A stretch of DNA of 64,000 bases. Origin: Crocinitomicaceae bacterium. Lineage in GTDB: Bacteria; Bacteroidota; Bacteroidia; Flavobacteriales_D; Crocinitomicaceae. The position numbers were made by a program, and so were the translations under genes. Shown one piece after another: positions 43,275-52,180 of this stretch. Location of the stretch: positions 1-64,000 of the forward strand of contig JAHENC010000018.1 in assembly GCA_024643365.1 (NCBI GenBank), in the 5' to 3' direction. The notes below the pieces were generated by a model. It saw only the letters and a program-made list of their open reading frames with translations, was not told where the DNA came from and made no database searches. Position 1 is the first letter of the stretch; every line of letters begins with the position of its first letter.

Positions 43275-45281
43275 ATGACATTTGAAGAGCTCGGATTGAG
43301 GAGTGAGGTGCTGAAGTCGTTAACAGAATTGGGTTTTGAAGCACCGACCCCCATCCAAGAAAAAGCAATTCCGTACCTGATGCAGGAGGATTGCGACTTT
43401 GTCGGCCTAGCGCAGACAGGAACAGGAAAAACGGCAGCGTTCGGCTTGCCGTTAATTAATAACATCGATACAAAAGCCAGACTTCCACAAGGTTTGATCA
43501 TTTGTCCAACTCGCGAACTCTGTTTGCAAATCGCGAAGGACTTAAATGTATTTGCTAAGTACCTTGACTGTAACATTACAGCGGTATATGGAGGAACGGA
43601 TATCAGAAAACAAATCACGGACATTAAGAAAGGGACATCCATTATTGTGGCTACTCCTGGACGTCTAGTTGATTTAATGAATCGTAAAGTCATTCAACTA
43701 TCTCAAGTGCGTTATGTCGTGCTAGATGAGGCAGATGAAATGTTGAACATGGGATTCAAAGAAGATATTGACGCGGTTTTAGAAACAACGCCTGTAGAGA
43801 AAAATGTATGGTTGTTTTCTGCAACAATGCCAACGGAAGTTGCGCGTATTGCAAAAACATACATGCATGATCCTTTAGAGGTTTCTATTGGACACAAAAA
43901 TCAAAGTAACGAAAACATCGACCACATCTATTATATGGTGAAGGAACGCGATCGTTACGAAGCGGTAAAACGTTTAATCGATTTTAATCCAACTATTTAC
44001 GGATTGATTTTCTGTCGTACCAAAAACGAAACAGCAACAGTTGCTGAGAAATTAGGTCGCGAGGGATATAACGCAGAACCTTTACATGGAGATTTAACGC
44101 AAGCAATGCGTGATCGTGTAATGGACCGTTTCCGTTCAAAGGAATTACAAATCCTAGTAGCGACAGATGTTGCTGCACGTGGACTTGATATTGACAACAT
44201 TACACATGTCATCAATTACAATTTACCAGATGATATCGAAAACTATACGCACCGAAGTGGACGTACAGCTCGTGCTGGTAAGAAAGGTGAATCATTGGTG
44301 TTAATCAATGGACGTGAAATTGGCAAGATTAAAGCCATCGAACGTCAAATGCGCACAACGTTTACCGTTGGCGAAATTCCAAACGCAGAGGAAATTTGTG
44401 AAATTCAGTTGATGAAATTGATTAACAAAACCATTGCAACGGAAGTGAAAGAAGACGACATCGCGAAGTTTATGCCACAAATTTTGGAAGCATTCGAAAG
44501 TTTGTCGAAAGAAGACATCATCAAGCGTTTTGTTTCTACTGAGTTTAATCGTTTCATTAACTATTATGATCGTGCGGGAGATTTAAATGCTGCTGCGAGA
44601 GATGATCGTGGTGGTGAACGTGGAAAAGGTGGAAAATCTGATCGTACACGTGAAGAAGGAAAAACTCGTTTCTTTGTTAACCTTGGAAAACGCGATGGAT
44701 TGAATCCAGGTGCGTTGTTAAGAGTTGTTTGTGATGCAACAGGTTTGAATTCTCAAGCAGTTGGACGCATTGACTTATTGACTTCTTACTCATTCTTTGA
44801 GGCAGATCAAGAGCACACAGAAAAAATCTTGAAAAATGTAAACGGAACTGACTTTGAAGGTCACCAAGTTAACATTGAAGTTACTGCACAAAAAGAAGGT
44901 GGATCAGGTCGCAGCGAAGGCGGACGTGGACGCGGACGTTTTGGAGGTGATTCTCGCTCAGGTGGCGGCGGATTCTCAGGTCGTTCTGGTGGATCAGGTG
45001 GCGGCGGTTACGCTGGTCGTTCTGGTGGATCAGGAGGCGGAGGTTACGCAGGTCGTTCAGGCGGTTCTGGTGGCGGAGGCTATGCAGGTCGTTCTGGTGG
45101 ATCAGGTGGTGGCGGTTACGCTGGTCGCTCTGGTGGATCAGGTGGCGGCGGTTACGCTGGTCGCTCTGAAGGTGGAAGCACAGGTGGATCTAGCCGTAGT
45201 GGTGGATTCGGAAAAAGCGAGGGCGGAGATCGTCCACGTGGTGAAAGAAAATCGTTCGGTGGAGACCGCAAACGTTCATAA
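43275..45281 (+). CDS. DEAD-box RNA helicase with DbpA-type RNA-binding domain and Gly-rich tail (CsdA/DeaD-like)
   Basis: A 668 aa RNA helicase, probably for ribosome assembly and cold-adapted RNA unwinding. Motifs: [36 protein letters not shown] and HRSGRTAR. A DbpA-type RNA-binding domain is seen at about residues 465-535 (TRFFVNLGKRDGLNPGALLR, IDLLTSYSFFEADQEH). The tail after about 540 is RGG/Gly-Ser-rich with five tandem RSGGSGGGGYAG units, an RNA-binding disordered region. typA follows 43 bases later on the same strand, possibly co-transcribed. Confidence 0.95.
   Translation: MTFEELGLRSEVLKSLTELGFEAPTPIQEKAIPYLMQEDCDFVGLAQTGTGKTAAFGLPLINNIDTKARLPQGLIICPTRELCLQIAKDLNVFAKYLDCNITAVYGGTDIRKQITDIKKGTSIIVATPGRLVDLMNRKVIQLSQVRYVVLDEADEMLNMGFKEDIDAVLETTPVEKNVWLFSATMPTEVARIAKTYMHDPLEVSIGHKNQSNENIDHIYYMVKERDRYEAVKRLIDFNPTIYGLIFCRTKNETATVAEKLGREGYNAEPLHGDLTQAMRDRVMDRFRSKELQILVATDVAARGLDIDNITHVINYNLPDDIENYTHRSGRTARAGKKGESLVLINGREIGKIKAIERQMRTTFTVGEIPNAEEICEIQLMKLINKTIATEVKEDDIAKFMPQILEAFESLSKEDIIKRFVSTEFNRFINYYDRAGDLNAAARDDRGGERGKGGKSDRTREEGKTRFFVNLGKRDGLNPGALLRVVCDATGLNSQAVGRIDLLTSYSFFEADQEHTEKILKNVNGTDFEGHQVNIEVTAQKEGGSGRSEGGRGRGRFGGDSRSGGGGFSGRSGGSGGGGYAGRSGGSGGGGYAGRSGGSGGGGYAGRSGGSGGGGYAGRSGGSGGGGYAGRSEGGSTGGSSRSGGFGKSEGGDRPRGERKSFGGDRKRS
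44982..45161 (+). repeat. Five-copy 36-bp coding tandem repeat
   Basis: Units at 44982, 45018, 45054, 45090 and 45126 encode RSGGSGGGGYAG five times. The DNA copies differ only at a few third positions, so unit number could vary between strains. Confidence 0.92.
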
Positions 45282-45324
45282 TTAGAAACTCAAATAAGTA
45301 GATACAAAAAATCATAATAGTATT

Positions 45325-47124
45325 ATGGAAATTAGAAATATCGCCATCATTGCACACGTTGACCACGGTAAAACGACATTGGTGGATAAAATCATTGAAG
45401 CAGGAACAATGATCAACGAACGTGATCGTCCAACAGGTGACTTGATCATGGATAACAATGACTTAGAGCGCGAGCGTGGTATCACAATTGTCTCTAAAAA
45501 TGTTTCTGTAACGTATCAAGGTACGAAAATCAATATTATTGATACCCCAGGTCACGCCGACTTTGGTGGTGAAGTAGAACGTGTATTGAACATGGCGGAT
45601 GGAGTTTGTATTTTGGTGGATGCCTTTGAAGGTCCGATGCCACAAACACGATTCGTTTTGCAAAAAGCACTTGCTTTGGGATTAAAACCATTGTTGGTGA
45701 TCAACAAAGTGGACAAAGAAAACTGTACACCTGAAGAAGTACACGAAAAAGTATTCGACCTGATGTTCGAATTAGACGCAAATGAAGAACAATTAGATTT
45801 CCCTACCATTTATGGTTCAGCGAAAAATGGTTGGATGTCTGAAGATTGGAAAACTCCAACAAACAGCATTACTCCTTTGTTAGATCGTATTCTTGCATAT
45901 TTCCCTCCTCGTAAAATTGAAGAAGGAAATACACAAATGTTGGTGACTTCTTTGGACTTCTCTTCATACGTTGGTCGTATCGCGATTGGACGTTTGTCAA
46001 GAGGTGTTTTGAAAGAAAATCAACCAATCATCTTGTCCAAATCTGACGGACGTTTGGAAAAACACAGAATCAAAGAAGTGTTTGTTTTTGAAGGAATTGA
46101 GCGTATGAAAGTTGCGGAAGTTCAAGCTGGAGACCTTTGTGCTGTAACAGGTATTGAAGGATTCGAGATTGGAGATTCCATTTGTGATGCTGAAAATCCA
46201 GAACCTCTTCCAACCATCAAAATGGATGAGCCTACGATGAGTATGTTATTCTCCATCAACGATTCTCCATTCTTCGGTAAAGAAGGTAAGTTTGTGACAT
46301 CTCGTCATATTTCTGACCGTCTAACAAAAGAGTTGGAGAAAAACTTAGCAATGCGTGTTCAAGATACGGACAAAGCTGATAAGTGGATGGTATTCGGTCG
46401 TGGTGTATTGCATTTATCGGTATTAATTGAAACGATGCGTCGTGAAGGTTATGAAATGCAAGTTGGACAACCTCAAGTTATCATCAAAGAAGTGGATGGC
46501 GTAAAATGTGAGCCAATTGAAGAATTGACAATCGATTTACCTGAAATACATAGTGGTACGGCTGTTGAAGCAGTTACACGTCGTAAAGGTGAAATGAAAA
46601 ATATGGTTCCGAAAGGAGAGCGTATGATTGTGACTTTTGAAATCCCTTCTCGTGGAATCATCGGTTTACGTAATTACTTATTGACACAAACTGCTGGTGA
46701 GGCAATCATGAATCACCGTTTCTTGGAATACCAACCGTACAAAGGTGAGATTCCAGGTCGTCAAAACGGATCATTAATTTCTTTGGAACAAGGTACATCT
46801 ATTCCTTTCTCTTTAAATAACCTTCAAGAACGTGGTAAATTCTTTATCGCGCCAAATGAGAATATTTATGAGGGACAAGTAATCGGTGAGAACTCTCGTG
46901 CAGGTGACTTGTGTGTGAATGTAACGAAAACGAAGAAACTGACGAACATGCGTGCTTCAGGATCTGATGACAAAGTTCGTTTGGCTCCACCTAAAGTATT
47001 TAGCTTGGAAGAGTGTTTAGAATACATTCAATCCGACGAATACGTAGAGGTTACACCTAAGAACTTACGTATCCGTAAAATCTTTTTAAAGGAAGGTGAT
47101 CGTAAACGTAACGGAAAAGCGTAA
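45325..47124 (+). CDS. typA: GTPase TypA/BipA
   Basis: A 599 aa translational GTPase involved in ribosome assembly at low temperature and stress. G1 AHVDHGKTTLVDKI at residue 10, effector RERGITI, DTPGHADFGGEVERV and NKVD are all present, followed by EF-G-like domains and the TypA-specific C-terminus (FEIPSRGIIGLRNYLLT, TNMRASGSDDKVRLAPP). It is full length. It is 43 bases after the helicase, a plausible functional pair for cold-related ribosome work. The DUF6089 gene follows 31 bases later. Confidence 0.97.
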   Translation: MEIRNIAIIAHVDHGKTTLVDKIIEAGTMINERDRPTGDLIMDNNDLERERGITIVSKNVSVTYQGTKINIIDTPGHADFGGEVERVLNMADGVCILVDAFEGPMPQTRFVLQKALALGLKPLLVINKVDKENCTPEEVHEKVFDLMFELDANEEQLDFPTIYGSAKNGWMSEDWKTPTNSITPLLDRILAYFPPRKIEEGNTQMLVTSLDFSSYVGRIAIGRLSRGVLKENQPIILSKSDGRLEKHRIKEVFVFEGIERMKVAEVQAGDLCAVTGIEGFEIGDSICDAENPEPLPTIKMDEPTMSMLFSINDSPFFGKEGKFVTSRHISDRLTKELEKNLAMRVQDTDKADKWMVFGRGVLHLSVLIETMRREGYEMQVGQPQVIIKEVDGVKCEPIEELTIDLPEIHSGTAVEAVTRRKGEMKNMVPKGERMIVTFEIPSRGIIGLRNYLLTQTAGEAIMNHRFLEYQPYKGEIPGRQNGSLISLEQGTSIPFSLNNLQERGKFFIAPNENIYEGQVIGENSRAGDLCVNVTKTKKLTNMRASGSDDKVRLAPPKVFSLEECLEYIQSDEYVEVTPKNLRIRKIFLKEGDRKRNGKA

Positions 47125-47155
47125 TAAATCGTAAGTTTATACGTTATCAACTACG

Positions 47156-47977
47156 ATGCGAAAACTGATTTTTATGTTTCTTATATTGTCTTGCGTTGGA
47201 AGCTTAACAGCCCAGCGCAAGACTTTTTTTTCTAAGTCAGAATTTGGTTTGAATGTGGGACAGATGTATTACATCGGGGATCTCAATCAATTCAAGCCTT
47301 TTTATCAAAGTAATTGGTCTGGTGGACTCATGTACCGCTACAATTTACAACCAAGAATCACCCTGCGTTTCAACTACCTCTACGGGAAAGTGGAAGCGTA
47401 CGATAAGGAAAGTTCCAATTCACTTTTTGTCAATAGAAACTTAGAATTTCGTTCCGTTATTCACGAAGTAGCTGGTGGACTTGAATTTCATTATGTTCCT
47501 TTTACCTTTGGCAAAGGAAATAAGAATGCCGGTACGGTTTATCTACTAGCGCAACTTGGAGGATTTTACATGAATCCAATGGCAATGTACAAAGATTCCT
47601 TAGTGGCGTTACAGCCGATGTCCACCGAAGGACAAGGGACTTCCATCGCTACACGAAAATCATACAGTCACTATCAACTATGCGTTCCACTCGGTATGGG
47701 CGTGAAATTTGCCATCGGAAATAAATTAACCGTAAATTTTGATTTGGCTATCCGAAAAACTTTTACTGATTATTTGGACGATGTCGGCTCAGCTACGTAT
47801 GCCAACTCTAAGGTCATTGATAAAGAAGTGTCTCAAATGGCTGCTGATTTGTCCAATCGCAGCTTAGACGGATCTAAATACGGTGTTCGAGGAAATCCAT
47901 CGACAAAAGATTGGTACGTTTATTCTGGAATGACCATCGCACTCCGACTTGGTCGAGAGAAAATCTGTTTTTACTAA
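47156..47977 (+). CDS. DUF6089-type outer-membrane beta-barrel protein
   Basis: A 273 aa envelope protein with a signal peptide (MRKLIFMFLILSCVGSLTAQ). FGLNVGQMYYIGDLNQFKPF near residue 31, YRYNLQPRITLRFNYLYGKV and LEFRSVIHEVAGGLEFHYVP follow the DUF6089 barrel pattern I recall from Bacteroidota, where related proteins appear as small outer-membrane barrels. Function is unknown. It starts 31 bases after typA, so it may be transcribed from the same message. The stop abuts the convergent DUF6970 gene. Confidence 0.82.
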   Translation: MRKLIFMFLILSCVGSLTAQRKTFFSKSEFGLNVGQMYYIGDLNQFKPFYQSNWSGGLMYRYNLQPRITLRFNYLYGKVEAYDKESSNSLFVNRNLEFRSVIHEVAGGLEFHYVPFTFGKGNKNAGTVYLLAQLGGFYMNPMAMYKDSLVALQPMSTEGQGTSIATRKSYSHYQLCVPLGMGVKFAIGNKLTVNFDLAIRKTFTDYLDDVGSATYANSKVIDKEVSQMAADLSNRSLDGSKYGVRGNPSTKDWYVYSGMTIALRLGREKICFY

Positions 47978-48322
47978 TCAACGAGGATCTTTCCAGATCA
48001 AGGTTTTAGTAGCATTTAAGATTCCTGGCACACAATTTCCATCCCCCATTCCGGAGAATCCTCCATCTGGTGCACAGACTAAGTTACAGTCAGCATCGTA
48101 CAGTTCACTAAATTGATCACAACACGCCGCTGTAAAATAATAATAACTTGTTCCGTTATATTCCCAGAGCCATACTTCTTTAGGTGGATTTTCAACAGGA
48201 GCGTTTTGAATATCCTGGATTTTATGTTCAATGCAATTTGGCACTGCGATAGCCAAATCAGGCTTTTCACAGGCAGTCAATATGTAGCAAAGAAAAAGGG
48301 GTAAAAATAAGATTCGTTTCAT
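47978..48322 (-). CDS. DUF6970-type lipoprotein
   Basis: A 114 aa protein beginning MKRILFLPLFLCYILTAC, a lipobox with Cys at 18. The mature part has IQNAPVENPPKEVWLWEYNG, YYYFTAACCDQFSELYDADC and CAPDGGFSGMGDG, which match my memory of DUF6970; the Cys residues probably form disulfides. It lies 10 bases after the Kunitz-type gene and reads as the last gene of the radC-wecB operon. An earlier in-frame start would overlap the Kunitz gene by over 80 bases and is rejected. Function is unknown. Confidence 0.82.
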   Translation of the reverse strand: MKRILFLPLFLCYILTACEKPDLAIAVPNCIEHKIQDIQNAPVENPPKEVWLWEYNGTSYYYFTAACCDQFSELYDADCNLVCAPDGGFSGMGDGNCVPGILNATKTLIWKDPR

Positions 48323-48332
48323 CGCATTGATA

Positions 48333-48578
48333 TTAGTTGTAACATTCACATTCTTCACAGGCTGTTTCTGTTTCAAAACCAACTGGTCCACATCCGCCAT
48401 AACCTTTAAATTCACAATTATCTGTTTCCGGATTGTAAATCCAACTTTCCCAGTAAGCCATGCATGTTGTTCCCTCTGGTACTTGCTCTAAACAAGCTGC
48501 CGATTGATTCTTGACACATTCACGTTTACAGGAAGTGAAGGTGATCATCAAAAGTCCAATAACTAAAAATCGTTTCAT
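48333..48578 (-). CDS. Kunitz (BPTI)-like lipoprotein
   Basis: An 81 aa lipoprotein: MKRFLVIGLLMITFTSC gives the lipobox, followed by KRECVKNQSAACLEQ and one Kunitz-like domain. Six Cys residues have spacings 10, 16, 8, 11 and 3, against 9, 16, 8, 13 and 4 in BPTI, with the hallmark YGGC and the aromatic WIYNP block. The residue after the second Cys, the inhibitor P1 site, is Met, so a chymotrypsin-, elastase- or subtilisin-like target would be favoured over trypsin. That is inference. It starts 9 bases after the deacetylase gene, in operon with wecB. Kunitz domains are uncommon in bacteria. Confidence 0.85.
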   Translation of the reverse strand: MKRFLVIGLLMITFTSCKRECVKNQSAACLEQVPEGTTCMAYWESWIYNPETDNCEFKGYGGCGPVGFETETACEECECYN

Positions 48579-48587
48579 ACTTTTTGG

Positions 48588-49883
48588 TTAAATAAAATCT
48601 GTTTGATTTAAATTAATCGTATATGTAAAAACATCTTTCCAGCCTTTCCAGTGTGCGTAATCACCAATTGTTTCATTGTGCCAAATGTAGGAGAATTGTC
48701 CTCCGTTTTGACAAACTTCTTGATACAAGGACTTGATTTTCATCTTAGCTTCAGCTGGACTTAGTTTCAAATATTCGTGTAACGTTCCATCCATGTAAGT
48801 AAACGGATGAACACGCAAAGAGGTGGTGTCGTTTGCGTGTAAGTCGAACCAATTAAACATCCGAGCAGTTCCAGCTCTGAATCCTGCAATATCTGCATAT
48901 CCCATTGAATAATCGTCAGTGATGTTTTGACGAATCAATGCTTGGTACGTATAAGGAAGATTCAACATCAAAAAGTGTTGTCTATTTTTCGTGACGGGTT
49001 GATTCGTGATTTGATGTAAACGCTCAATTTCTACTCCCAATTGATATTCAGAATCATTTGATCCAAAACTTGCATGAATGCCAATTTCGCTGAATTCAGA
49101 CATCTTGGAGATTAAGGCACGTTGGTTTTCTTGCGTATGAGGAATGTTCTTATCGAAAGTCCCATAATCTCCAAGTAACCAAAAGACCATTACATTTGCT
49201 CCAGAAAGCGCTAATGTTTGAATAAAATCAAAGGTGTCGTATGGATCTTTTACTTCTCCCGCAAGGACTCTTTTTCGATCTGAAATTCGATCTTTTCGGT
49301 TGAGCAGTAAGTCCTTTGCCGTTGCAAGTTGAGTACGAAGTATGTTTTTGTGTAAATACGCAAAGGCATTGTCAATGTCAAACGTAGCAATCGATTCAAC
49401 AAGTGATAATTTAGGATGCCAATTCAACTGACAATGTTCCTTCAGAAAGAACAAGAAATCAACACTCCAACGATCACACATGGCCTTTTCGTGCCAATTG
49501 TATTGAAACAGCAAACTTTTTTTCCCTATAAATCGTCCAAGGTTGTCTTTATCTTCAGAAAGGTATTCTTCCATACGGGTGAGCGTAAAAAAGATACTGG
49601 CTAAGGGATCCGTAATCCCATTCAAACAAAAACATTCCTCTTTATGGAATAATTCCTTCGTGATTTCATACGGTTCAATCGTTTCCTCGAATAACAACGT
49701 ACTTGGAATCAGCTGAACAACATTGTCAAAGTGACGTTCTGAATAATTGAGCTTCCATCCTTCAACTTGTTCGAATTGCTTAAAGTCGTTCGTTATTTGA
49801 AAGTCAAGACCTCTATGTTCTAGCACAAAATTTAGGGTATACTTTAGGCGAGTCGATATTTGATCAACGTAAATAGTTAGCAT
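48588..49883 (-). CDS. Polysaccharide deacetylase-family protein
   Basis: A 431 aa protein, probably cytoplasmic since no signal peptide is seen. The C-terminal half carries the deacetylase-like pattern: ATFDIDNAFAYLHK near residue 180 with the metal Asp pair, EIGIHASFGSN with the His, GFRAGTARMFNWFD and FSYIWHNETIGDYAHW. The N-terminal 150 residues resemble the DUF7033 region found with such enzymes in Bacteroidota. It probably modifies a surface glycan precursor. ATG 49883 overlaps the wecB stop by 7 bases (ATGCTAA), so the two are coupled. Confidence 0.85.
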   Translation of the reverse strand: MLTIYVDQISTRLKYTLNFVLEHRGLDFQITNDFKQFEQVEGWKLNYSERHFDNVVQLIPSTLLFEETIEPYEITKELFHKEECFCLNGITDPLASIFFTLTRMEEYLSEDKDNLGRFIGKKSLLFQYNWHEKAMCDRWSVDFLFFLKEHCQLNWHPKLSLVESIATFDIDNAFAYLHKNILRTQLATAKDLLLNRKDRISDRKRVLAGEVKDPYDTFDFIQTLALSGANVMVFWLLGDYGTFDKNIPHTQENQRALISKMSEFSEIGIHASFGSNDSEYQLGVEIERLHQITNQPVTKNRQHFLMLNLPYTYQALIRQNITDDYSMGYADIAGFRAGTARMFNWFDLHANDTTSLRVHPFTYMDGTLHEYLKLSPAEAKMKIKSLYQEVCQNGGQFSYIWHNETIGDYAHWKGWKDVFTYTINLNQTDFI

Positions 49884-51034
49884 AATAACTCCTCCATAAT
49901 TTTTTGACAAATGAATGACGCTGCTTCTCCGTCTCCGAATAAATCCGGATACGTGAAATCTGTTTTTTCGAGCATTTCTCTGCTACTGCGAACAATTAAT
50001 TCTCTGTTCGACCCTGCCAATCGTGCATTTCCGTTTTCAACGATTTCAATCCATTCGGTCTGTTCTCTTAAGATGACGCAAGGTTTTTTGAAGAAAAACG
50101 CTTCTTTTTGAAGTCCACCACTATCGGTAACAATGATACGAGCATTCTTTTCTAAGGCGATGATGTCTAGAAATCCTGCCGGTGGTATGATTTTAAATCC
50201 ATTTGAATCCGACATTTGAGCTTGAAGTTCATCGCTTAACAATTCTTCCATTTTCTTTTTTGTCCGTGGATGCAGGGGTAAAATCACATCTAAATTGGAT
50301 TCTTTCTGAATCTGAAGGAGTGCACTGAAAATGGATTGGAGGTTTTCTGCAACATCTGTATTCGTGTCCCGATGTATGGTACACAGAACATATTGATTTT
50401 TCGTCAAGTTGTTACCGGCCAAAATAGTCGATTTCTCTTCGGAAAGTTCAGAGAAAAATAAGCTATTATCGTACATGACATCACCACAATGATAAATGTT
50501 CGGACGGTCGATGTTGGCTTTTTTATGTGGATTCAAATCAAATCCTTCGTTCTTTAAATTGTTTATTCCCGCTTTTGTTGGTGAAAAAAGCAAAGAACTC
50601 ATGTGGTCACAAGTAATTCGATTCAATTCCTCTGGCATGGACTTGTTAAAACTTCGGAGACCGGCTTCAACGTGAATCACGGGGATGTGAATTTTTGCTG
50701 CGGCTAATGCTGCTGCAAGCGTAGAATTGGTGTCTCCATAAACGAGAACAGCATCTGGTTTTTCTGTTTGAAATAAGGATTCAAGTCCTTCCATCATTTT
50801 TGCGGTCATGGTACCATGTGCGCCACTTCCAACATTTAAATTATATGCAGGTTTCGGTATTCCAAGTTCGTTAAAAAAAACTTCGGACATGTTTTCGTCG
50901 TAATGCTGTCCGGTATGGACAATATACTCCTCCAATTGATCAGAGTAATGACTTGATATAGCGCGGCTTATCGCTGCAGCTTTAATGATTTGGGGACGAG
51001 CCCCAATAACGGTAATGATTTTTTTTACAGGCAT
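49877..51034 (-). CDS. wecB: UDP-N-acetylglucosamine 2-epimerase, non-hydrolysing
   Basis: A 385 aa enzyme making UDP-ManNAc from UDP-GlcNAc for surface polysaccharides. Signatures: VIGARPQIIKAAAISRAI at the start, HTGQHYDENMSEVFF, YGDTNSTLAAALAA, IHVEAGLRSFNKSMPEELNR and DSGGLQKEAFFFKKP. ATG 51034 starts 2 bases after the radC stop; an in-frame TTG at 51040 that overlaps radC is possible but less likely. It is the second gene of a unit radC-wecB-deacetylase-Kunitz-DUF6970. Confidence 0.95.
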   Translation of the reverse strand: MPVKKIITVIGARPQIIKAAAISRAISSHYSDQLEEYIVHTGQHYDENMSEVFFNELGIPKPAYNLNVGSGAHGTMTAKMMEGLESLFQTEKPDAVLVYGDTNSTLAAALAAAKIHIPVIHVEAGLRSFNKSMPEELNRITCDHMSSLLFSPTKAGINNLKNEGFDLNPHKKANIDRPNIYHCGDVMYDNSLFFSELSEEKSTILAGNNLTKNQYVLCTIHRDTNTDVAENLQSIFSALLQIQKESNLDVILPLHPRTKKKMEELLSDELQAQMSDSNGFKIIPPAGFLDIIALEKNARIIVTDSGGLQKEAFFFKKPCVILREQTEWIEIVENGNARLAGSNRELIVRSSREMLEKTDFTYPDLFGDGEAASFICQKIMEELLC

Positions 51035-51036
51035 AA

Positions 51037-51828
51037 TCAAATGAGGCCTTCATCGGCGAAGCTAAAATAACCATTATCTGTGAAAATCAGGTGGTCAATT
51101 AATTGCATGTCGATGAGTTTAGCGAAATCTCGCATTTTATTGGTGAGTTTTTTATCTGCATCACTAGGACCAACATGTCCACTGGGATGGTTATGACTTA
51201 AGATAAATCCAGTTGCTTGACATGTTAATGCATAGTGAAAAAGCAGCTTTCCATCGACCACCGTGCTGGTCATACCGCCAATTGAAAGCTGTTTCGTTTC
51301 AATGATTTCGTTCGCAAAATTGAGGTAAACAACGTAGAATTCTTCGTGTGGAAGTCCGGAAAAATGAGGTTTCAAATGATCGTAAATCATTTTTGAGTTT
51401 CGCACCTTCGTTTTTGCTGGAATAATCGTGGCAGCTTTTCTATTTCCAATTTCTAGGGCGGAAATGATATTTATGGCCTTTGCAGGACCTAATCCCTTTA
51501 TTTTCATCAATTCAATAGCAGACATTTTGCTGATTTTATGCCAGTCGTTTTGTCCATGTTCCAACACATCTTGTGCTAAATCCAATGCGCTTTTATGGCG
51601 GTAACCGGTACCGATGAGAATCGCTAATAACTCCGCGTCTGACAAGCTTGCCTTACCTTTTAATAATAGTTTTTCTCTCGGACGGTCGTCCTCTGCCCAC
51701 ATTTTTATGGATGGCTTCGGAATGTGATATGGTGTGTTCTTCAATGAATTAAAGTTTAGCTTATACCATAACTTTAATTCATTGAAATTATTGTTGGATT
51801 GAACTGAATTTCGGAGTTGTTTGTACAT
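51037..51828 (-). CDS. radC: RadC-type JAB-domain protein
   Basis: Up to 263 aa. The N-terminal helix-hairpin-helix region contains WAEDDRPREKLLLKG, LSDAELLAILIGTG and IKGLGPAKA, and the C-terminal JAMM metal site is HNHPSGHVGPSDAD near residue 220. Despite the name, a DNA-repair role is not established for the family. The start is uncertain: ATG 51828 leaves only 6 bases to the divergent gene and adds about 40 unconserved residues; ATG 51702 (MWAEDDRP) trims slightly into the usual N-terminus. An intermediate non-ATG start is also possible. It leads the wecB operon. Confidence 0.88.
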   Translation of the reverse strand: MYKQLRNSVQSNNNFNELKLWYKLNFNSLKNTPYHIPKPSIKMWAEDDRPREKLLLKGKASLSDAELLAILIGTGYRHKSALDLAQDVLEHGQNDWHKISKMSAIELMKIKGLGPAKAINIISALEIGNRKAATIIPAKTKVRNSKMIYDHLKPHFSGLPHEEFYVVYLNFANEIIETKQLSIGGMTSTVVDGKLLFHYALTCQATGFILSHNHPSGHVGPSDADKKLTNKMRDFAKLIDMQLIDHLIFTDNGYFSFADEGLI

Positions 51829-51831
51829 TTG
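51824..51831 (+). promoter_or_regulatory. Promoter of the SUI1-like gene
   Basis: TACATTTG matches TAnnTTTG, with TTG at 51799-51801 as a possible -33 element (22-base spacer). It ends 3 bases before the ATG at 51835, implying a nearly leaderless message. Confidence 0.55.
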
Positions 51832-51834
51832 TTT

Positions 51835-52179
51835 ATGTCAAAGAAAGAAAAGAGCCGTGTAAATGTTGTTTATTCAACGAATCCAGATTTTCAATTTCAA
51901 CATGAATCGGAGGATGAGCCCGATACCTTAGCGAATAATCAGCAAAGATTATACGTGTCCATTGACCGCAAACAACGAGCTGGGAAAGAAGTAACCTTAA
52001 TTGAAGGGTTTACAGGAACAGAAGACGATTTGAAAGATCTCGGGAAATTATTGAAAAGTAAATGTGGGGTAGGAGGTACCGTCAAGGACAATGAGATTTT
52101 GATTCAAGGGAATTTCAAGGATAAGATTTACGATTTACTTGTAAAGGAAGGCTACACGCAAACGAAGAAAAAAGGGTAA
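51835..52179 (+). CDS. SUI1/eIF1-like translation factor (YciH type)
   Basis: A 114 aa cytoplasmic protein of the SUI1 family, related to eukaryotic eIF1 and E. coli YciH, which influences start-codon selection. The core is RLYVSIDRKQRAGKEVTLIE near residue 39, GFTGTEDDLKDLGKLLKSKC, and GVGGTVKDNEILIQGNFKDK. It has family-typical length and a variable N-terminus. ATG 51835 is chosen over a codon six positions upstream inside the promoter octamer. It is a single gene, ending one base from the convergent CDF gene. Confidence 0.93.
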   Translation: MSKKEKSRVNVVYSTNPDFQFQHESEDEPDTLANNQQRLYVSIDRKQRAGKEVTLIEGFTGTEDDLKDLGKLLKSKCGVGGTVKDNEILIQGNFKDKIYDLLVKEGYTQTKKKG

Positions 52180-52180
52180 G

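Noticed and set aside
44854-45285. Second protein read in another frame through the helicase tail (Val/Asp-rich)
   Set aside because: It exists only because a 36-bp Gly-Ser repeat is open in more than one frame; codon pattern and domain evidence support the helicase frame.
48323-48415. Longer N-terminus of the DUF6970 lipoprotein
   Set aside because: It would overlap the Kunitz gene by more than 80 bases and place the lipoprotein signal in the middle of the protein.
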